Origin: Fimbriiglobus ruber
Lineage (GTDB): Bacteria > Planctomycetota > Planctomycetia > Gemmatales > Gemmataceae
Assembly: GCF_002197845.1 (NCBI RefSeq)
Contig: NZ_NIDE01000004.1
Coordinates: forward strand, 62,001-126,000
Direction of reading: 5' to 3'
Length of the DNA stretch: 64,000 nucleotides
Position numbers and translations under genes: made by a program
Notes under the pieces: model-generated
What the model was told of the DNA's origin: nothing
The model's database searches: none
What the model saw: the letters and a program-made list of their open reading frames with translations, nothing else
Shown here: positions 8,781 through 17,968 of the stretch, piece by piece
Layout of the letters: each line of letters opens with the position of its first letter
How positions within the stretch are numbered: the stretch's first letter is position 1

Positions 8781-10697
8781 TCAGTTGAGGAACAGAAACT
8801 CGTTACTCGCCAGCAGCACCTGTGCGAGCAATTCCCATGCGGGCGAAACGCCTTCTTTCGCAGGCTTAATCAATCGCAACGCCGTTTCCACTTCGGCGGT
8901 GGTCGGCTCGCGCAGCAACACGCGACGGAATAGTGCCCGGACTCCGTCGTCGTTCGACTTCCCCGCGGTCGTCCTGGCCAGAGCCGTGGCCGCACGGCGG
9001 ACGAACGGGCTGTTGAGGAAGTACAACTGTTGAACGGGGGTCGTCGTCGCCTCCCGCTTTTCGCCGTGCGATTTCGGGTCGGGCAGGTCGAACAGCCGGT
9101 GGATGTCGGACGGCCGCTCCCGGCTCACCTTGCCGTAGACGGTCCTGCGGGCGCTCCGCTGCCCGTCCAGGTTGTCCGACGGTCCGCCGCCAGCTAGGTC
9201 GAGTTGGCCGCTCACCTGGAGAGTCGCGTCCCGCCACTCTTCCAGTTCCAGCCGCTTGCGGGGGGACCGCCACAGCCAGCGGTCGTCCGGGTCCGCGGCG
9301 GCGGATTTGTCGTCGTTTCGGCTCGATTGCCGGTACGCCGCGGACAGCACCAGTTCCCGGACCAGCCACTTCATCGACCAGCGGTTGGCGACGAACCGGG
9401 CTGCCAGGTCGTTGAGCAATTCGGGATGGGTCGGGCGGTCGCCGAGTGCCCCGAAGTTGCTCGGTGTGGTCACAAGGGATCGGCCGAACACCCAGCCCCA
9501 CGCCCGGTTCACGAACACGCGGGCCGTCAACCCGGCCGCGTCGGTGACGATCGCGTCAGCCAGTTCCTTCCGGCCGCTCCCCTCTCGGAACGGCTGCGGA
9601 GCGCTGGCCGCGAGTACGCCCACGAACCGTCGCGGGACCACTGAGCCGGGGCGAGCCGGGTTGCCCCGGACAAAGACGGGGAGGTCGCGGAACTGGCCGG
9701 GCTTGTAGTCGATCGTCGTCCAGGTGGGGTCGTCGCCGTTGACCCACGTTCCGGCGTCCCGGACGACGTTCACGAGTGGGCCGACGTCCAGCCCCTTCTC
9801 CCGCTTCCGGAGGTCCGCCACCTGTGTCTCAAACGTCTTGATCTGTTTCTCGAACGGTGCGGTACTCTTCTTCTCCTTGGCCGCCGTTCCGCGCTTTTCC
9901 TTCGCGTAGTCGAGGCGAAGGGTTGCGTCGAGGAGAGCGAGTTTGACGGTCGTGAGGGCGTCCGGACCCTCGGCAGCGGGCTTCAGCGGCCGCTCCGTGA
10001 GTTGCGTGTTCGACATCACGCCAGCGAGGGCGTAATAGTCTTCCGTGGTGATCGGGTCGAACTTGTGGTCGTGGCAGCGGGCGCAGGCGACCGTCAGGCC
10101 AAGGAAGCCGCGGGTGATCACGTCCACCCGCTCGTCCCACTCGTCGGCGACGAACGCGGTGATCACGTCCCTGGAGAGCTTCGGCTCCTTGTGGTAGACC
10201 GGCGACAGGCCCAGGAAGCCGAGTGCGGCGTAGTCGCCCGGCGGGGTGTCGGGGGTCAGGTCGGCGGCGAGTTGGAGGCGGACGAAGTGGTCGAACGGTA
10301 CGTCGGCGTTAAAGGCCCCGATCACCCAGTCGCGGTAGCGGTACGGGAACCGGGGCGGCTTGCACGTCGACTCGCCGGTGGGGTTGTCCTCGGCGTACCG
10401 GACCACGTCCAGCCAGTGGCGAGCCCACTTCTCACCGAACCGCGGCGACGCGAGCAGTTCGTCGACCAGCCGCTCGTAAGCGTCGGGACTGGTGTCGGCG
10501 GCGAACGCCTCGACCTGTTCAAACGTGGGTGGGAGGCCGATCAGGTCGAAGTAGACGCGGCGGGCGAGCGTGCGACGGTCAGCCAGCGGAGCGGGTGCCA
10601 GCTTCTGCTCGTCGAGCTTCTTCAAAACAAAGAAATCGGCTTTCCGCGCCGGCCACTTCGGGTCCGAGACCGTTGGGGCGGGACGCTCGACGACGGG
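8781..10697 (-). CDS. DUF1549/DUF1553 part of a planctomycete cytochrome-type protein, downstream of an in-frame stop
   Basis: The segment contains DUF1549 (RRVYFDLIGLPPTFEQVEAF, FGEKWARHWLDVVRYAED) and DUF1553 (NRAWGWVFGRSLVTTPSNFG, LELEEWRDATLQVSGQLD, LYFLNSPFVRR). It has no convincing start: the first possible codon is a TTG at 10625 with no ribosome site. Upstream the same frame runs without shift through a TAG at 10698-10700 into the cytochrome part, so the two are halves of one gene of about 794 codons. Related proteins carry FQP at the break, so CAG to TAG is the simplest explanation. In this family the protein is thought to be exported and to work with DUF1501 partners, possibly in complex polysaccharide breakdown. 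Confidence 0.8.
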   Translation of the reverse strand, partial: PVVERPAPTVSDPKWPARKADFFVLKKLDEQKLAPAPLADRRTLARRVYFDLIGLPPTFEQVEAFAADTSPDAYERLVDELLASPRFGEKWARHWLDVVRYAEDNPTGESTCKPPRFPYRYRDWVIGAFNADVPFDHFVRLQLAADLTPDTPPGDYAALGFLGLSPVYHKEPKLSRDVITAFVADEWDERVDVITRGFLGLTVACARCHDHKFDPITTEDYYALAGVMSNTQLTERPLKPAAEGPDALTTVKLALLDATLRLDYAKEKRGTAAKEKKSTAPFEKQIKTFETQVADLRKREKGLDVGPLVNVVRDAGTWVNGDDPTWTTIDYKPGQFRDLPVFVRGNPARPGSVVPRRFVGVLAASAPQPFREGSGRKELADAIVTDAAGLTARVFVNRAWGWVFGRSLVTTPSNFGALGDRPTHPELLNDLAARFVANRWSMKWLVRELVLSAAYRQSSRNDDKSAAADPDDRWLWRSPRKRLELEEWRDATLQVSGQLDLAGGGPSDNLDGQRSARRTVYGKVSRERPSDIHRLFDLPDPKSHGEKREATTTPVQQLYFLNSPFVRRAATALARTTAGKSNDDGVRALFRRVLLREPTTAEVETALRLIKPAKEGVSPAWELLAQVLLASNEFLFLN

Positions 10698-11162
10698 CTA
10701 AAACGACCAGAACTGGCGAGCGGCGGTGCCGTCAGCCAGTTGAGTGGTGGCGGCCGGGAGCGGTGCCCCCATCTTCACCCACCGCCGGAGGTCCGCGACG
10801 GCCGCGTCCGGCAGCTTCCCTTTCGGCGGCATCGCGGGAACGTCCGGGTCGTGGGCGACAACTTGCAGCAGCAGGCTGGTCTCGTCGTTCGCCGCGAGAA
10901 CCGGGCCCGAGTCGCCGCCCTTGAGGAGAACTTTCGGGGTGTCGAGTTGGAGGCCGCCCTTCGCCTTTTTCGTGGCGGTCGAATGGCAGGAGTAGCAATG
11001 TTCAGCGAGAACCGGGCGGACCTTCTTCTCGAAGAAATCGGCACCATCGTCGGCCCGGCCGGTAGATGACAGGGAAACGACGAGCAACAGTGCAACGGCG
11101 GGCCATGCCCAGCAACGAAGCGCAGGCGCGGGCGGTCGGATTTCGGCGTGCATGACCGTCAC
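10698..11162 (-). CDS. Cytochrome c-like N-terminal part (PSCyt1) of the same gene, ending at a premature TAG
   Basis: The product begins with a membrane or signal segment (WPAVALLLVVSLSSTGRA), followed by FFEKKVRPVLAEHCYSCHS with a CxxCH haem site at residues 56-60, then GGLQLDTPKVLLKGGDSGP and MPPKGKLPDAAVADLRRWVKMGAP, the standard planctomycete cytochrome C1 domain. It stops at TAG immediately after QFWSF, a place where full-length relatives continue with QP into DUF1549. Alone it would be a small exported cytochrome without its partner domains. The stop may be a real mutation, a sequence error or a suppressed codon. Confidence 0.8.
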   Translation of the reverse strand: MTVMHAEIRPPAPALRCWAWPAVALLLVVSLSSTGRADDGADFFEKKVRPVLAEHCYSCHSTATKKAKGGLQLDTPKVLLKGGDSGPVLAANDETSLLLQVVAHDPDVPAMPPKGKLPDAAVADLRRWVKMGAPLPAATTQLADGTAARQFWSF

Positions 11163-11380
11163 GGGGGGTCGCTGGCGGCGGGAAGAAAGCTGGGGAGGCT
11201 GAAATCATAGTAAGGACTGGCAGACGCGGCTCCAAGGCCGCGTACTCCGAACTAACGCGGCTGGGTGTGCAGCTGGATAATTGGTGCAACACGACGATTA
11301 ACGGAAGGATGTGCCCGATTGGCCGCGAAGGGGTGTGGTAGCATGTACCCGGACTGAGACGACAGCAAGAGGAGACGGGC

Positions 11381-12244
11381 GTGAAAAAGCTCATCGGCAT
11401 TAACCGCGACGCGGACGCTCATTGGGTCGGGAACGGGTTCCCCGTTCGGACCATCTTTTCGTTCCAGACCCTGGGCCAATGCATCAGCCCATTCCTGATG
11501 CTGGACTACGCCGGCCCGGCAGAGTTCCCGCCGTCGGACCAACCCCGCGGCGTGGGCGAACACCCGCACCGCGGGTTCGAGACGGTGACGGTCGTGTACC
11601 AGGGCGAACTCGAACATCGCGACTCGGCCGGCCACCACGGGAAGATTGGCCCCGGCGACGTGCAGTGGATGACCGCCGCCTCCGGCGTCGTCCACGAAGA
11701 GTGGCACGAGCAGGCGTTCGCCAAACGGGGCGGCGTCTTGGAGATGGTACAGCTCTGGGTCAACCTGCCGGCGAAGGTCAAGATGTCCCCGCCCCGGTAT
11801 CAGGAGATTCTTGACGCCCACATCCCGGTTGTGAACATCGACGGGACCGGGACTGCGCGGGTCATCGCGGGGGAATTCCGCGGGGCGAAAGGCCCGGCCA
11901 AGACGTTCACCCCGATTACCCTCGTTGACCTGCGACTGGGAGCCGGTACTCGCACGGAAATCGGCTTTCCGGACGGCTTTACCACGCTCGTCCTCGTCCT
12001 GAAAGGGAAAGTGACGATGAACGACGCGGAGACGGCCGGGGAGGCGGACCTGGCGATCTTCGACCGCACGGGCGACCGCTTCGTCGTGGCGGCCCAGGAA
12101 GCCGCCACGCTTTTGGTGTTGGGCGGGACGCCGATCGACGAGCCGGTCGTAAGCTACGGCCCGTTCGTGATGAACACCGAGGCCGAGATCCGCCAGGCGA
12201 TGCACGACTACCGAAGCGGTCGGATGGGGCGTGTCACTTCTTAA
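11381..12244 (+). CDS. Pirin family protein
   Basis: Starts at GTG 11381 with AGAGGAG seven bases upstream. The bicupin metal site is complete: GEHPHRGFETVT (His 61 and His 63) and ASGVVHEE (His 105, Glu 107). The C-terminal cupin (FTPITLVDLRLGAG..FTTLVLVLKGKV) follows. Bacterial pirins bind one iron or other divalent metal; some have quercetin dioxygenase activity and some modulate metabolic enzymes, so the specific role cannot be read from sequence. The gene stands alone between a minus-strand operon and the acetylation operon. Confidence 0.9.
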   Translation: MKKLIGINRDADAHWVGNGFPVRTIFSFQTLGQCISPFLMLDYAGPAEFPPSDQPRGVGEHPHRGFETVTVVYQGELEHRDSAGHHGKIGPGDVQWMTAASGVVHEEWHEQAFAKRGGVLEMVQLWVNLPAKVKMSPPRYQEILDAHIPVVNIDGTGTARVIAGEFRGAKGPAKTFTPITLVDLRLGAGTRTEIGFPDGFTTLVLVLKGKVTMNDAETAGEADLAIFDRTGDRFVVAAQEAATLLVLGGTPIDEPVVSYGPFVMNTEAEIRQAMHDYRSGRMGRVTS

Positions 12245-12597
12245 CGGTCGGCCGGGCGGCCCAACAGCCCGGTCGAGCGCCGGTGGCTACGTAGAATCCT
12301 CGAATCTCACATTCCTGTCCCGATTCACGCGCGCGACCGGATCATCCGGATCGTGAAGGAGACCTGCCATCCTGGCTAGATCAGCATATTCTCACGAAAG
12401 GAACTACAGCGGTATTCCGGCGCCTCGCACGGCATCATTGACCGGTAGGCAGGTGTCAACGCCATCGCCCGGCGTCACCCCGTCTTCGGGTTGACCCCCT
12501 TTTCGCGCATCTTGTATAGTTCCCGCCGTCCGCGCGGGGGGTACCGCCGGGCTCTGACTACGGCGACGGAACGCCCGCACACCCAGGACGGCCCTCG
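12245..12597 (+). promoter_or_regulatory. Intergenic region with promoter of the MBOAT-SGNH operon
   Basis: TTGACC at 12491-12496 and TATAGT at 12515-12520 are 18 bases apart and lie about 80 bases before the MBOAT start, a good match to a sigma-70 promoter. I see nothing else convincing in this stretch; possible ORFs across it lack start signals and family resemblance. Confidence 0.55.
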
Positions 12598-14286
12598 ATG
12601 CCTCTGTTCGCGCAAGCCGCCCCACTACCTGTTCTTCCGCCGAACCCTGCCGTCCTCAATGCCGAGCAGCTTCAGGCGGCTACCGATACCGTCCACGCGG
12701 TCCCGGCCAATCAACTCGCCACTGCCGATCCGAAATGGTTCTCCCAGGCGGCCCAGATCCTCGAACGGAACCGCTGGGAAAACGAAGAAGGTAGCTACTT
12801 CCGCGAACTCCATAAACTGCTGCCGGAACTCTTCTTCCAGACGCAGGGGTTCGTTCTCTTCTTCCTGGCCGTGGCGACCATCTACTGGCTGATGCCCCGG
12901 CGGTGGAACACCGTTCGGGTGTGGGTGCTGGTGATCGCCAGCTTCCACTTCTACGCCGCGTGGAACGCGAGCCTCGCGTTCCTGGTGACCGGAACCGCTA
13001 CCCTCGACTACTTTTTCGCCCGCGCGATCGAGTGGACTGCAAACCGGCGGACCAAGTTCGCGATCATGTGGACCAGCATCGGGATGAACCTCGGCATCCT
13101 TTGCTATTTCAAATACCGCGGATTCTTCCTGAACGAACTGCACGACGGGCTCGTGCGACTCGGCGCGCACCCGGCGTTCGACCGATTCACGCCGCTCGAC
13201 ATCCTCATCCCGTTCGGCATCTCGTTCTACACGTTCGAAGCCGTCAGCTACGCGGTCGACGTGTACAAGAGCAAGGTCCGGGCCGAGCGGAGCCTGCCGC
13301 ACTTCCTGTTGTTCATCCTGTTCTTCCCGCACCTGGTCGCAGGGCCGATCGTCCGGGCGGGCGATTTCCTGAAACAGGCTCACCGGGTCAAGCGGTGGAA
13401 CTGGGTCCGCATCCAGATCGGCGTCCAGTTCGTCTTGCTCGGGCTGTTCAAAAAGTTGGCAATCGCGGACCGGATGGCCGTGTTCTGCGACGGCGTGCCC
13501 GGCAACCCGGGACCGCTCCTCGACCCGGCGAGCTACAACGCCTCCGCCCTGTGGCTCGCGGTACTCGCTTACGCCTTGCGGATCTACGCGGACTTCTCCG
13601 GTTACTCGGACATGGCCGTCGGCACCGCGCACCTGCTCGGCTACCGGCTGACCCAGAACTTCAACATGCCCTACCTGTCGCCGAACGTGGGCGAGTTCTG
13701 GCGGCGGTGGCACATCAGTCTCTCAAGCTGGCTCCGCGACTACCTGTACATCCCCCTCGGCGGGAGCCGCGGGTCGGCGTTCGCCACGAACCGGAACCTG
13801 ATGATTACGATGATCCTCGGCGGGCTGTGGCACGGGGCGAACTGGCCGTACTTAATCTGGGGCGCGATCCACGGCGGGCTCCTGGTGGGCCACCGCCAGT
13901 TCCGGGCGTTCGCGGAGAATCGACCGACCCTTCGGGCGGTTCTCGAATCGACGCCCGGGACCGTCGCCCGTGTCGCGCTGACGTTTTTCTGCGTAAGTCT
14001 CTGCTGGGTCTTCTTCCGCCCGGACCTGGATAAGGCTCTGATTACCCTCGAACGGATGTTCACGCTCGCCCAATCCGGGCAGTCGCTGGCGTTACACAAC
14101 CGGAGCCTGTGGTGGACGGTGGCGTTTGTGTTCGGCTGTCACCTGCTCGTGGCTCATGGAATTTGGCAGTGGCTCTGGGCGCGGACGCCGCCGGTGTTCG
14201 TCGGGTTCGGGTATGCGGTCACGTTGACCGTGGCTATGGTCCTCGCCCCGGAACAAGGGCAGACGTTCATTTACTTCACGTTCTGA
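12598..14286 (+). CDS. MBOAT family O-acyltransferase (AlgI-like)
   Basis: A 562-residue polytopic membrane protein with the MBOAT signature: FGISFYTFEAVSYAVDVY, PHLVAGPIVRAGDFLKQ, EFWRRWHISLSSWLRDYLYIPLGGSRG (His at about 372) and GGLWHGANWPYLIWG with the presumed catalytic His at about 412. AlgI-type members move acetyl groups across the membrane to exopolysaccharide acetylation partners. The first 60 residues are polar and unlike AlgI, so the true start may be further in. Four SGNH-like genes follow on the same strand, matching the AlgI plus AlgJ/AlgX logic, so the operon likely acetylates a secreted polymer. Confidence 0.88.
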   Translation: MPLFAQAAPLPVLPPNPAVLNAEQLQAATDTVHAVPANQLATADPKWFSQAAQILERNRWENEEGSYFRELHKLLPELFFQTQGFVLFFLAVATIYWLMPRRWNTVRVWVLVIASFHFYAAWNASLAFLVTGTATLDYFFARAIEWTANRRTKFAIMWTSIGMNLGILCYFKYRGFFLNELHDGLVRLGAHPAFDRFTPLDILIPFGISFYTFEAVSYAVDVYKSKVRAERSLPHFLLFILFFPHLVAGPIVRAGDFLKQAHRVKRWNWVRIQIGVQFVLLGLFKKLAIADRMAVFCDGVPGNPGPLLDPASYNASALWLAVLAYALRIYADFSGYSDMAVGTAHLLGYRLTQNFNMPYLSPNVGEFWRRWHISLSSWLRDYLYIPLGGSRGSAFATNRNLMITMILGGLWHGANWPYLIWGAIHGGLLVGHRQFRAFAENRPTLRAVLESTPGTVARVALTFFCVSLCWVFFRPDLDKALITLERMFTLAQSGQSLALHNRSLWWTVAFVFGCHLLVAHGIWQWLWARTPPVFVGFGYAVTLTVAMVLAPEQGQTFIYFTF

Positions 14287-14324
14287 CCCCCGAGCCGCCT
14301 GGAAGACCCTCCGCCGGAACCGGA

Positions 14325-15461
14325 ATGCCACCCGCGCCCCATGTGTCCCGCTGGTTTGCCGAACTCGCCGCCGCGGCCGGCCGACGACACGGAGCGGCTA
14401 CGACTCCCGCGGTCCGGCCCGCGAGCCGTCGCCGGGCTCCGCGGGCGCTGGCCTGGGCTGCCGTCGGGATCGTCGTGCTACAGTTCGGGCTCGGGACGGC
14501 GGCAGAGCTGTACACCCGCATCCGCGACCCGCTGTACGGCGACAAGCTGGCAAAACTCCGCCGGCGCGTCGAGGAGCCGACTACCGACCCGCTCAAGGTT
14601 GTCATGTTCGGGAGTTCGCGGACCGGGCTGGCTTTTCACGGCCTCCGGGTCGAAGAGCGACTTCGGGTGGATCTGGGGCGGCCGGTCGTCGCGTTCAACT
14701 ACGGCATCCCGGCAGCTGGGCCCGTGACCGAACTGGTTTACGTGAACCGGCTCCTGGCCGACGGGATCACGCCCGACCTCGTCTTGCTCGAAGTGCTGCC
14801 GTCCACGCTCGCGGAGGTGCCCAACGGCCCGCTCGAACGGCACTGGTTCTTCGCGGACCGGCTGCGGTATTCGGAGCAGGCGATCGTGATCCGCCACGGG
14901 TTCGACCCGAGTGTCGTCCACGAACGGTGGTGGCGGACGGTGCTGCTGCCGTGGTATATGCTTCGCTTCCCGGTACTCACTCGCATCGTCCCGAGCTGGG
15001 TGCCGCTTCCGGTCCGCACTGACTGGAGTAGCGGGGCGGACCCGTGCGGCTGGGGGCAAAGCCCCCGACAACAGCCGACACAGGACGAGCGGGCCACGGG
15101 GTTTGCCCGAGCCCGCCTGGAATACGAGGCGACCCTGGCAACGCTCACCCCCGGTGGACCGGCGGCGGACGCCCTCCGCGAACTGCTCGCCCTCTGCAAG
15201 GCCCGCGGAGTCGCGGTCCGGCTCGTTCTGATGCCCGAGTCGGCCGCGTTTCGGGCCTTTTACTCGCCGGCAGTAAGTGCCAGGCTGGATGCGTTCATGA
15301 AGGCTCTGAGTGCCGAATACGCGGTTCCGGTGATCGACGCCAGGCAATGGGTTCCGGACGACCAGTTTACGGACGGGCACCACCTGCTCGTCGTCGGCGC
15401 GGAGACGTTCTCCGACCGAATGACCCGCGAGGTGATCGAACCGTTCTTGCACGATCGGTAG
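14325..15461 (+). CDS. SGNH-like protein 1 of 4 (O-acetyltransferase partner, AlgJ/AlgX-like)
   Basis: Starts at ATG 14325, 38 bases after the MBOAT gene; the frame is open further back but inside MBOAT. One membrane anchor (ALAWAAVGIVVLQFGL) precedes an exoplasmic domain. The SGNH marks are FGSSRT with the presumed nucleophile Ser at 97 or 98, FNYGIPAAGP as the oxyanion block, and TDGHHL near residue 350 as the Asp/His pair. The length (378) and layout match its three downstream paralogues. It probably accepts acetyl groups from the MBOAT protein and transfers them to, or removes them from, a polysaccharide. Direction of the reaction is inferred. Confidence 0.75.
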   Translation: MPPAPHVSRWFAELAAAAGRRHGAATTPAVRPASRRRAPRALAWAAVGIVVLQFGLGTAAELYTRIRDPLYGDKLAKLRRRVEEPTTDPLKVVMFGSSRTGLAFHGLRVEERLRVDLGRPVVAFNYGIPAAGPVTELVYVNRLLADGITPDLVLLEVLPSTLAEVPNGPLERHWFFADRLRYSEQAIVIRHGFDPSVVHERWWRTVLLPWYMLRFPVLTRIVPSWVPLPVRTDWSSGADPCGWGQSPRQQPTQDERATGFARARLEYEATLATLTPGGPAADALRELLALCKARGVAVRLVLMPESAAFRAFYSPAVSARLDAFMKALSAEYAVPVIDARQWVPDDQFTDGHHLLVVGAETFSDRMTREVIEPFLHDR

Positions 15462-15487
15462 TTTGGCCCGGTTGGTAAACAGTAAAG

Positions 15488-15505
15488 GCGAGGAATGAAT
15501 TCCTC
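15488..15505. other. Short hairpin between SGNH genes 1 and 2
   Basis: CGAGGAAT and ATTCCTCG are separated by two bases in the 74-base gap between the first two SGNH genes. It may attenuate transcription or stabilise the RNA; the gap is the largest in the operon. Confidence 0.3.
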
Positions 15506-15535
15506 GCGACAAGTTCCACACGAGGTCACACGGAC

Positions 15536-16741
15536 GTGACGATCGGGACACACAACGCGGGCACGCCGCCAACCCAGGACGGGCCGGTCACCGAGCCACG
15601 CTTCGCGGACAGCGAGCCGTCGGCCCGCGTCTCCGCCGTCGATATCGTTACCATCCCCGCTGCCCCTGTGCGGCCAGCCGGCCGCCGCGGATCGCGGGCG
15701 CGGATGGCTCTCGTGGCCGGGATGGTGCTGTTCTTCGCGGGGCAGGCAGCGTTTAGCGTGGCCGTGCGACGCGATTGGATTCCAGTCGCGGACCCCGTCT
15801 ACGGCGGGAAATTCGGTTTATTACGCGAACACCCGGAATTCTTCGCGCCATCAGGCCCGTCCGCCGACCGGCCGGTGCGGGTGCTAGCACTCGGGAGTTC
15901 GCGGACCCAACTCGGCTTCGACGCGGGCCGGTTTGCCGGGGCGGTCGGTCCGCGGACAGTGGCGTTCAACTTCGGGACGCCGGCCGGCGGGCCGGTCACG
16001 GCCGCCCTCTACTGGCGGCGGCTCCTCGCCGACGGCGCCACGCCAGACTGTGTGTTCGTCGAGATTCACCCCGGCCTCGTCAGCCAGCTCACCCCGCCGT
16101 TCGAGGCCCGGTGGCTGTGGGGCGAGCGGCTCCGGGCGGACGAGGTGGCGGTCGTGCGAAACCTCGGCTGGCCGATCGCCTCGCCCCCGCACCTCGGCTG
16201 GCGCGGGTGGACGACGGCCGTGTACGCCTACCGGTCTTCGTTCCTGAACCGCTACGCCCCCGTCTTGTTGCTCTCCCCGTTCGGGTTCGCGGTCGAAGTG
16301 ACCGGCGACGAATTCGGCTATTTACGCGGGCTCGATCTGCCGCCCGCCACCCGCGCGAAGGCGCTCGAACGGACCCGCACCCAGTACGCTCCCGTCTTCC
16401 CGGACTATCATGTCGGGGGACCGGGACCGGCCGCGTTACGGGACGTTTTGGCCCTGTGCCGAGAGCGTGGTATCCGGGCGGCCCTGCTCGTGACGCCCGA
16501 GTCGACCGAACTCCGAAGCTGGTACGGGGCGGCCGCGAATGACGAGTTCGCGGCGTTCGCCCGCAGCCTCGCGGACGAAGCCGATGTCCCCCTGTTTGAT
16601 GCCCGCGGGTGGGTGCCGGACGACGGCTTCGCGGACGGACACCACATGACGACGCCCGGCGCTGCCGCGTTTACCGACCGCCTCGCCCGGGAAGCCGGCC
16701 CGTGGATCGCCCAGACCCCGGGAGTAACCCCCGCCCCATGA
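15536..16741 (+). CDS. SGNH-like protein 2 of 4
   Basis: The start is a GTG at 15536; no ATG gives a sensible N-terminus. The 401-residue product has about 50 polar residues, a membrane anchor (MALVAGMVLFFAGQAAFSVAV), then LALGSSRTQLGF with Ser at 121-122, FNFGTPAGGPV and FADGHHM as the SGNH blocks. LLVTPESTELRSWYG is the counterpart of LMPESAAFRAFY in paralogue 1. The stop overlaps the next start as ATGA, so translation of paralogue 3 is coupled. Role as for paralogue 1; sequence divergence among the four suggests different acceptors or positions. Confidence 0.75.
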   Translation: MTIGTHNAGTPPTQDGPVTEPRFADSEPSARVSAVDIVTIPAAPVRPAGRRGSRARMALVAGMVLFFAGQAAFSVAVRRDWIPVADPVYGGKFGLLREHPEFFAPSGPSADRPVRVLALGSSRTQLGFDAGRFAGAVGPRTVAFNFGTPAGGPVTAALYWRRLLADGATPDCVFVEIHPGLVSQLTPPFEARWLWGERLRADEVAVVRNLGWPIASPPHLGWRGWTTAVYAYRSSFLNRYAPVLLLSPFGFAVEVTGDEFGYLRGLDLPPATRAKALERTRTQYAPVFPDYHVGGPGPAALRDVLALCRERGIRAALLVTPESTELRSWYGAAANDEFAAFARSLADEADVPLFDARGWVPDDGFADGHHMTTPGAAAFTDRLAREAGPWIAQTPGVTPAP

Positions 16742-17886
16742 CCCCCGCACCGCCGACCGCCGTGCCGCCGACCGACCGAGTCGTGGTCGCCTTGAAACGA
16801 CTCGCCTACTGGGGGGCCGGATTCGCCGACCCACCGACGGCAATGCCGCGACCCTCTCGTCGTCGGGCCGTCCGGGCGTTGGCCGCGTTTCTCGTCGTTG
16901 GGCTGGTCGCACACTTCGGATTCGCCCTCTGGTTGGACTACGGACCGCCCCGCGCCCGCGACCCGGAGTACGGCAAGCGGCTGACGCGGTTGCAGGAACG
17001 GGTCGCCGAAAATCCCGGTAAACCGCTCGTGGTGGTCTTCGGCAGCTCGCGGACCGCGATGGGCGTCCGGCCCGGCGTTTTGGCCGCGGACCCGCACGCG
17101 CCGTTGTTGTTCAACTTCGCGCTGGTCGGCAGTGGGCCGGTGATGGAGTTGATGGCCTTCCGCCGGGCGATGGCGGACGGGGTGGCCCCCGCGGCCGTGT
17201 TGGTCGAGTATTGGCCGGCGTTCCTGCGCGAAGACGGCAGTTACAACGAGGAATACCGGATCGACGTGAACCGTCTGCGGCCGATCGACGCGGCCGTCGT
17301 GAACGAGTATTTCAGCCCGGCGACCCGCGAAAAGTATACCCGCGCGACGTGGGGGCAGTGGATCAGCCCGTGGTACCAGCAGCGTCGATCGCTGATGAAC
17401 CAGACTCTCCCCGCGTGGCTCGGAAATCACCAGCGGGTCGACGGGTTCTACGCCCAGCTGGACGATTGGGGCTGGCTCCCCGGCCACGAGGCGGCAACGC
17501 CCGAGGGGAGAGAGGCCGCACAAAAGGCCGCGAAAGAGTACTACGAACCGCTGTTCAAGTACTATCACATTGCCCCGGCCGCCGACCGCGCGCTGCACGA
17601 GTTGGTAGGCGAGTGCCGGGCTCGCAACATTCCGATCGCGCTGTTGTACCTGCCCGAATCGGCCGCGTTCCGCGCGATCATGCCGCCCGCGCGCCAGAAG
17701 ATTGCGGACGACCACCTGGCCCGCATCCGCGGCGAACTGAACCTGCCGCTCATTGACGCCCGCGGGTGGGTGTCGGACGACGCGCTGCCCGACGGGTTCC
17801 ACCTGATGCAATACGGGGCGGCCGAATTCACGCAGAAGCTCGGCCCCGCCGTGACCGCGACGTTCCCCGAATTGAAGCGAAAATAG
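16738..17886 (+). CDS. SGNH-like protein 3 of 4
   Basis: ATG 16738 overlaps the previous stop. The anchor is AVRALAAFLVVGLVAHFGFAL, followed by VVFGSSRTAMGV (Ser 103-104), FNFALVGSGPVMEL and LPDGFHLMQYGA. The His after DG is replaced by Phe while the second His is kept (DGFH rather than DGHH), so the D-x-x-H pair is still intact. LLYLPESAAFRAIMPP matches the block before the C-terminal motif in the other copies. The 382-residue size fits the set. It is likely exoplasmic and membrane-tethered. Confidence 0.75.
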   Translation: MTPAPPTAVPPTDRVVVALKRLAYWGAGFADPPTAMPRPSRRRAVRALAAFLVVGLVAHFGFALWLDYGPPRARDPEYGKRLTRLQERVAENPGKPLVVVFGSSRTAMGVRPGVLAADPHAPLLFNFALVGSGPVMELMAFRRAMADGVAPAAVLVEYWPAFLREDGSYNEEYRIDVNRLRPIDAAVVNEYFSPATREKYTRATWGQWISPWYQQRRSLMNQTLPAWLGNHQRVDGFYAQLDDWGWLPGHEAATPEGREAAQKAAKEYYEPLFKYYHIAPAADRALHELVGECRARNIPIALLYLPESAAFRAIMPPARQKIADDHLARIRGELNLPLIDARGWVSDDALPDGFHLMQYGAAEFTQKLGPAVTATFPELKRK

Positions 17887-17968
17887 AGCGGAGGAACCTC
17901 CCTATTCGTCGGGAAGGCCCAAGTATTTTGGAGAGATCAGCGAAGCCGTGAGACGCCCCCCGCCAGTC

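Noticed and set aside
10698-10700. Genome-wide reassignment of TAG to Gln
   Set aside because: TAG is used as a normal stop elsewhere in the window (for example at 2705, 14286-region neighbours excepted), so reassignment is not supported.
16408-17811. 467-codon minus-strand frame
   Set aside because: Antisense to two SGNH paralogues; no family resemblance and no ribosome site.
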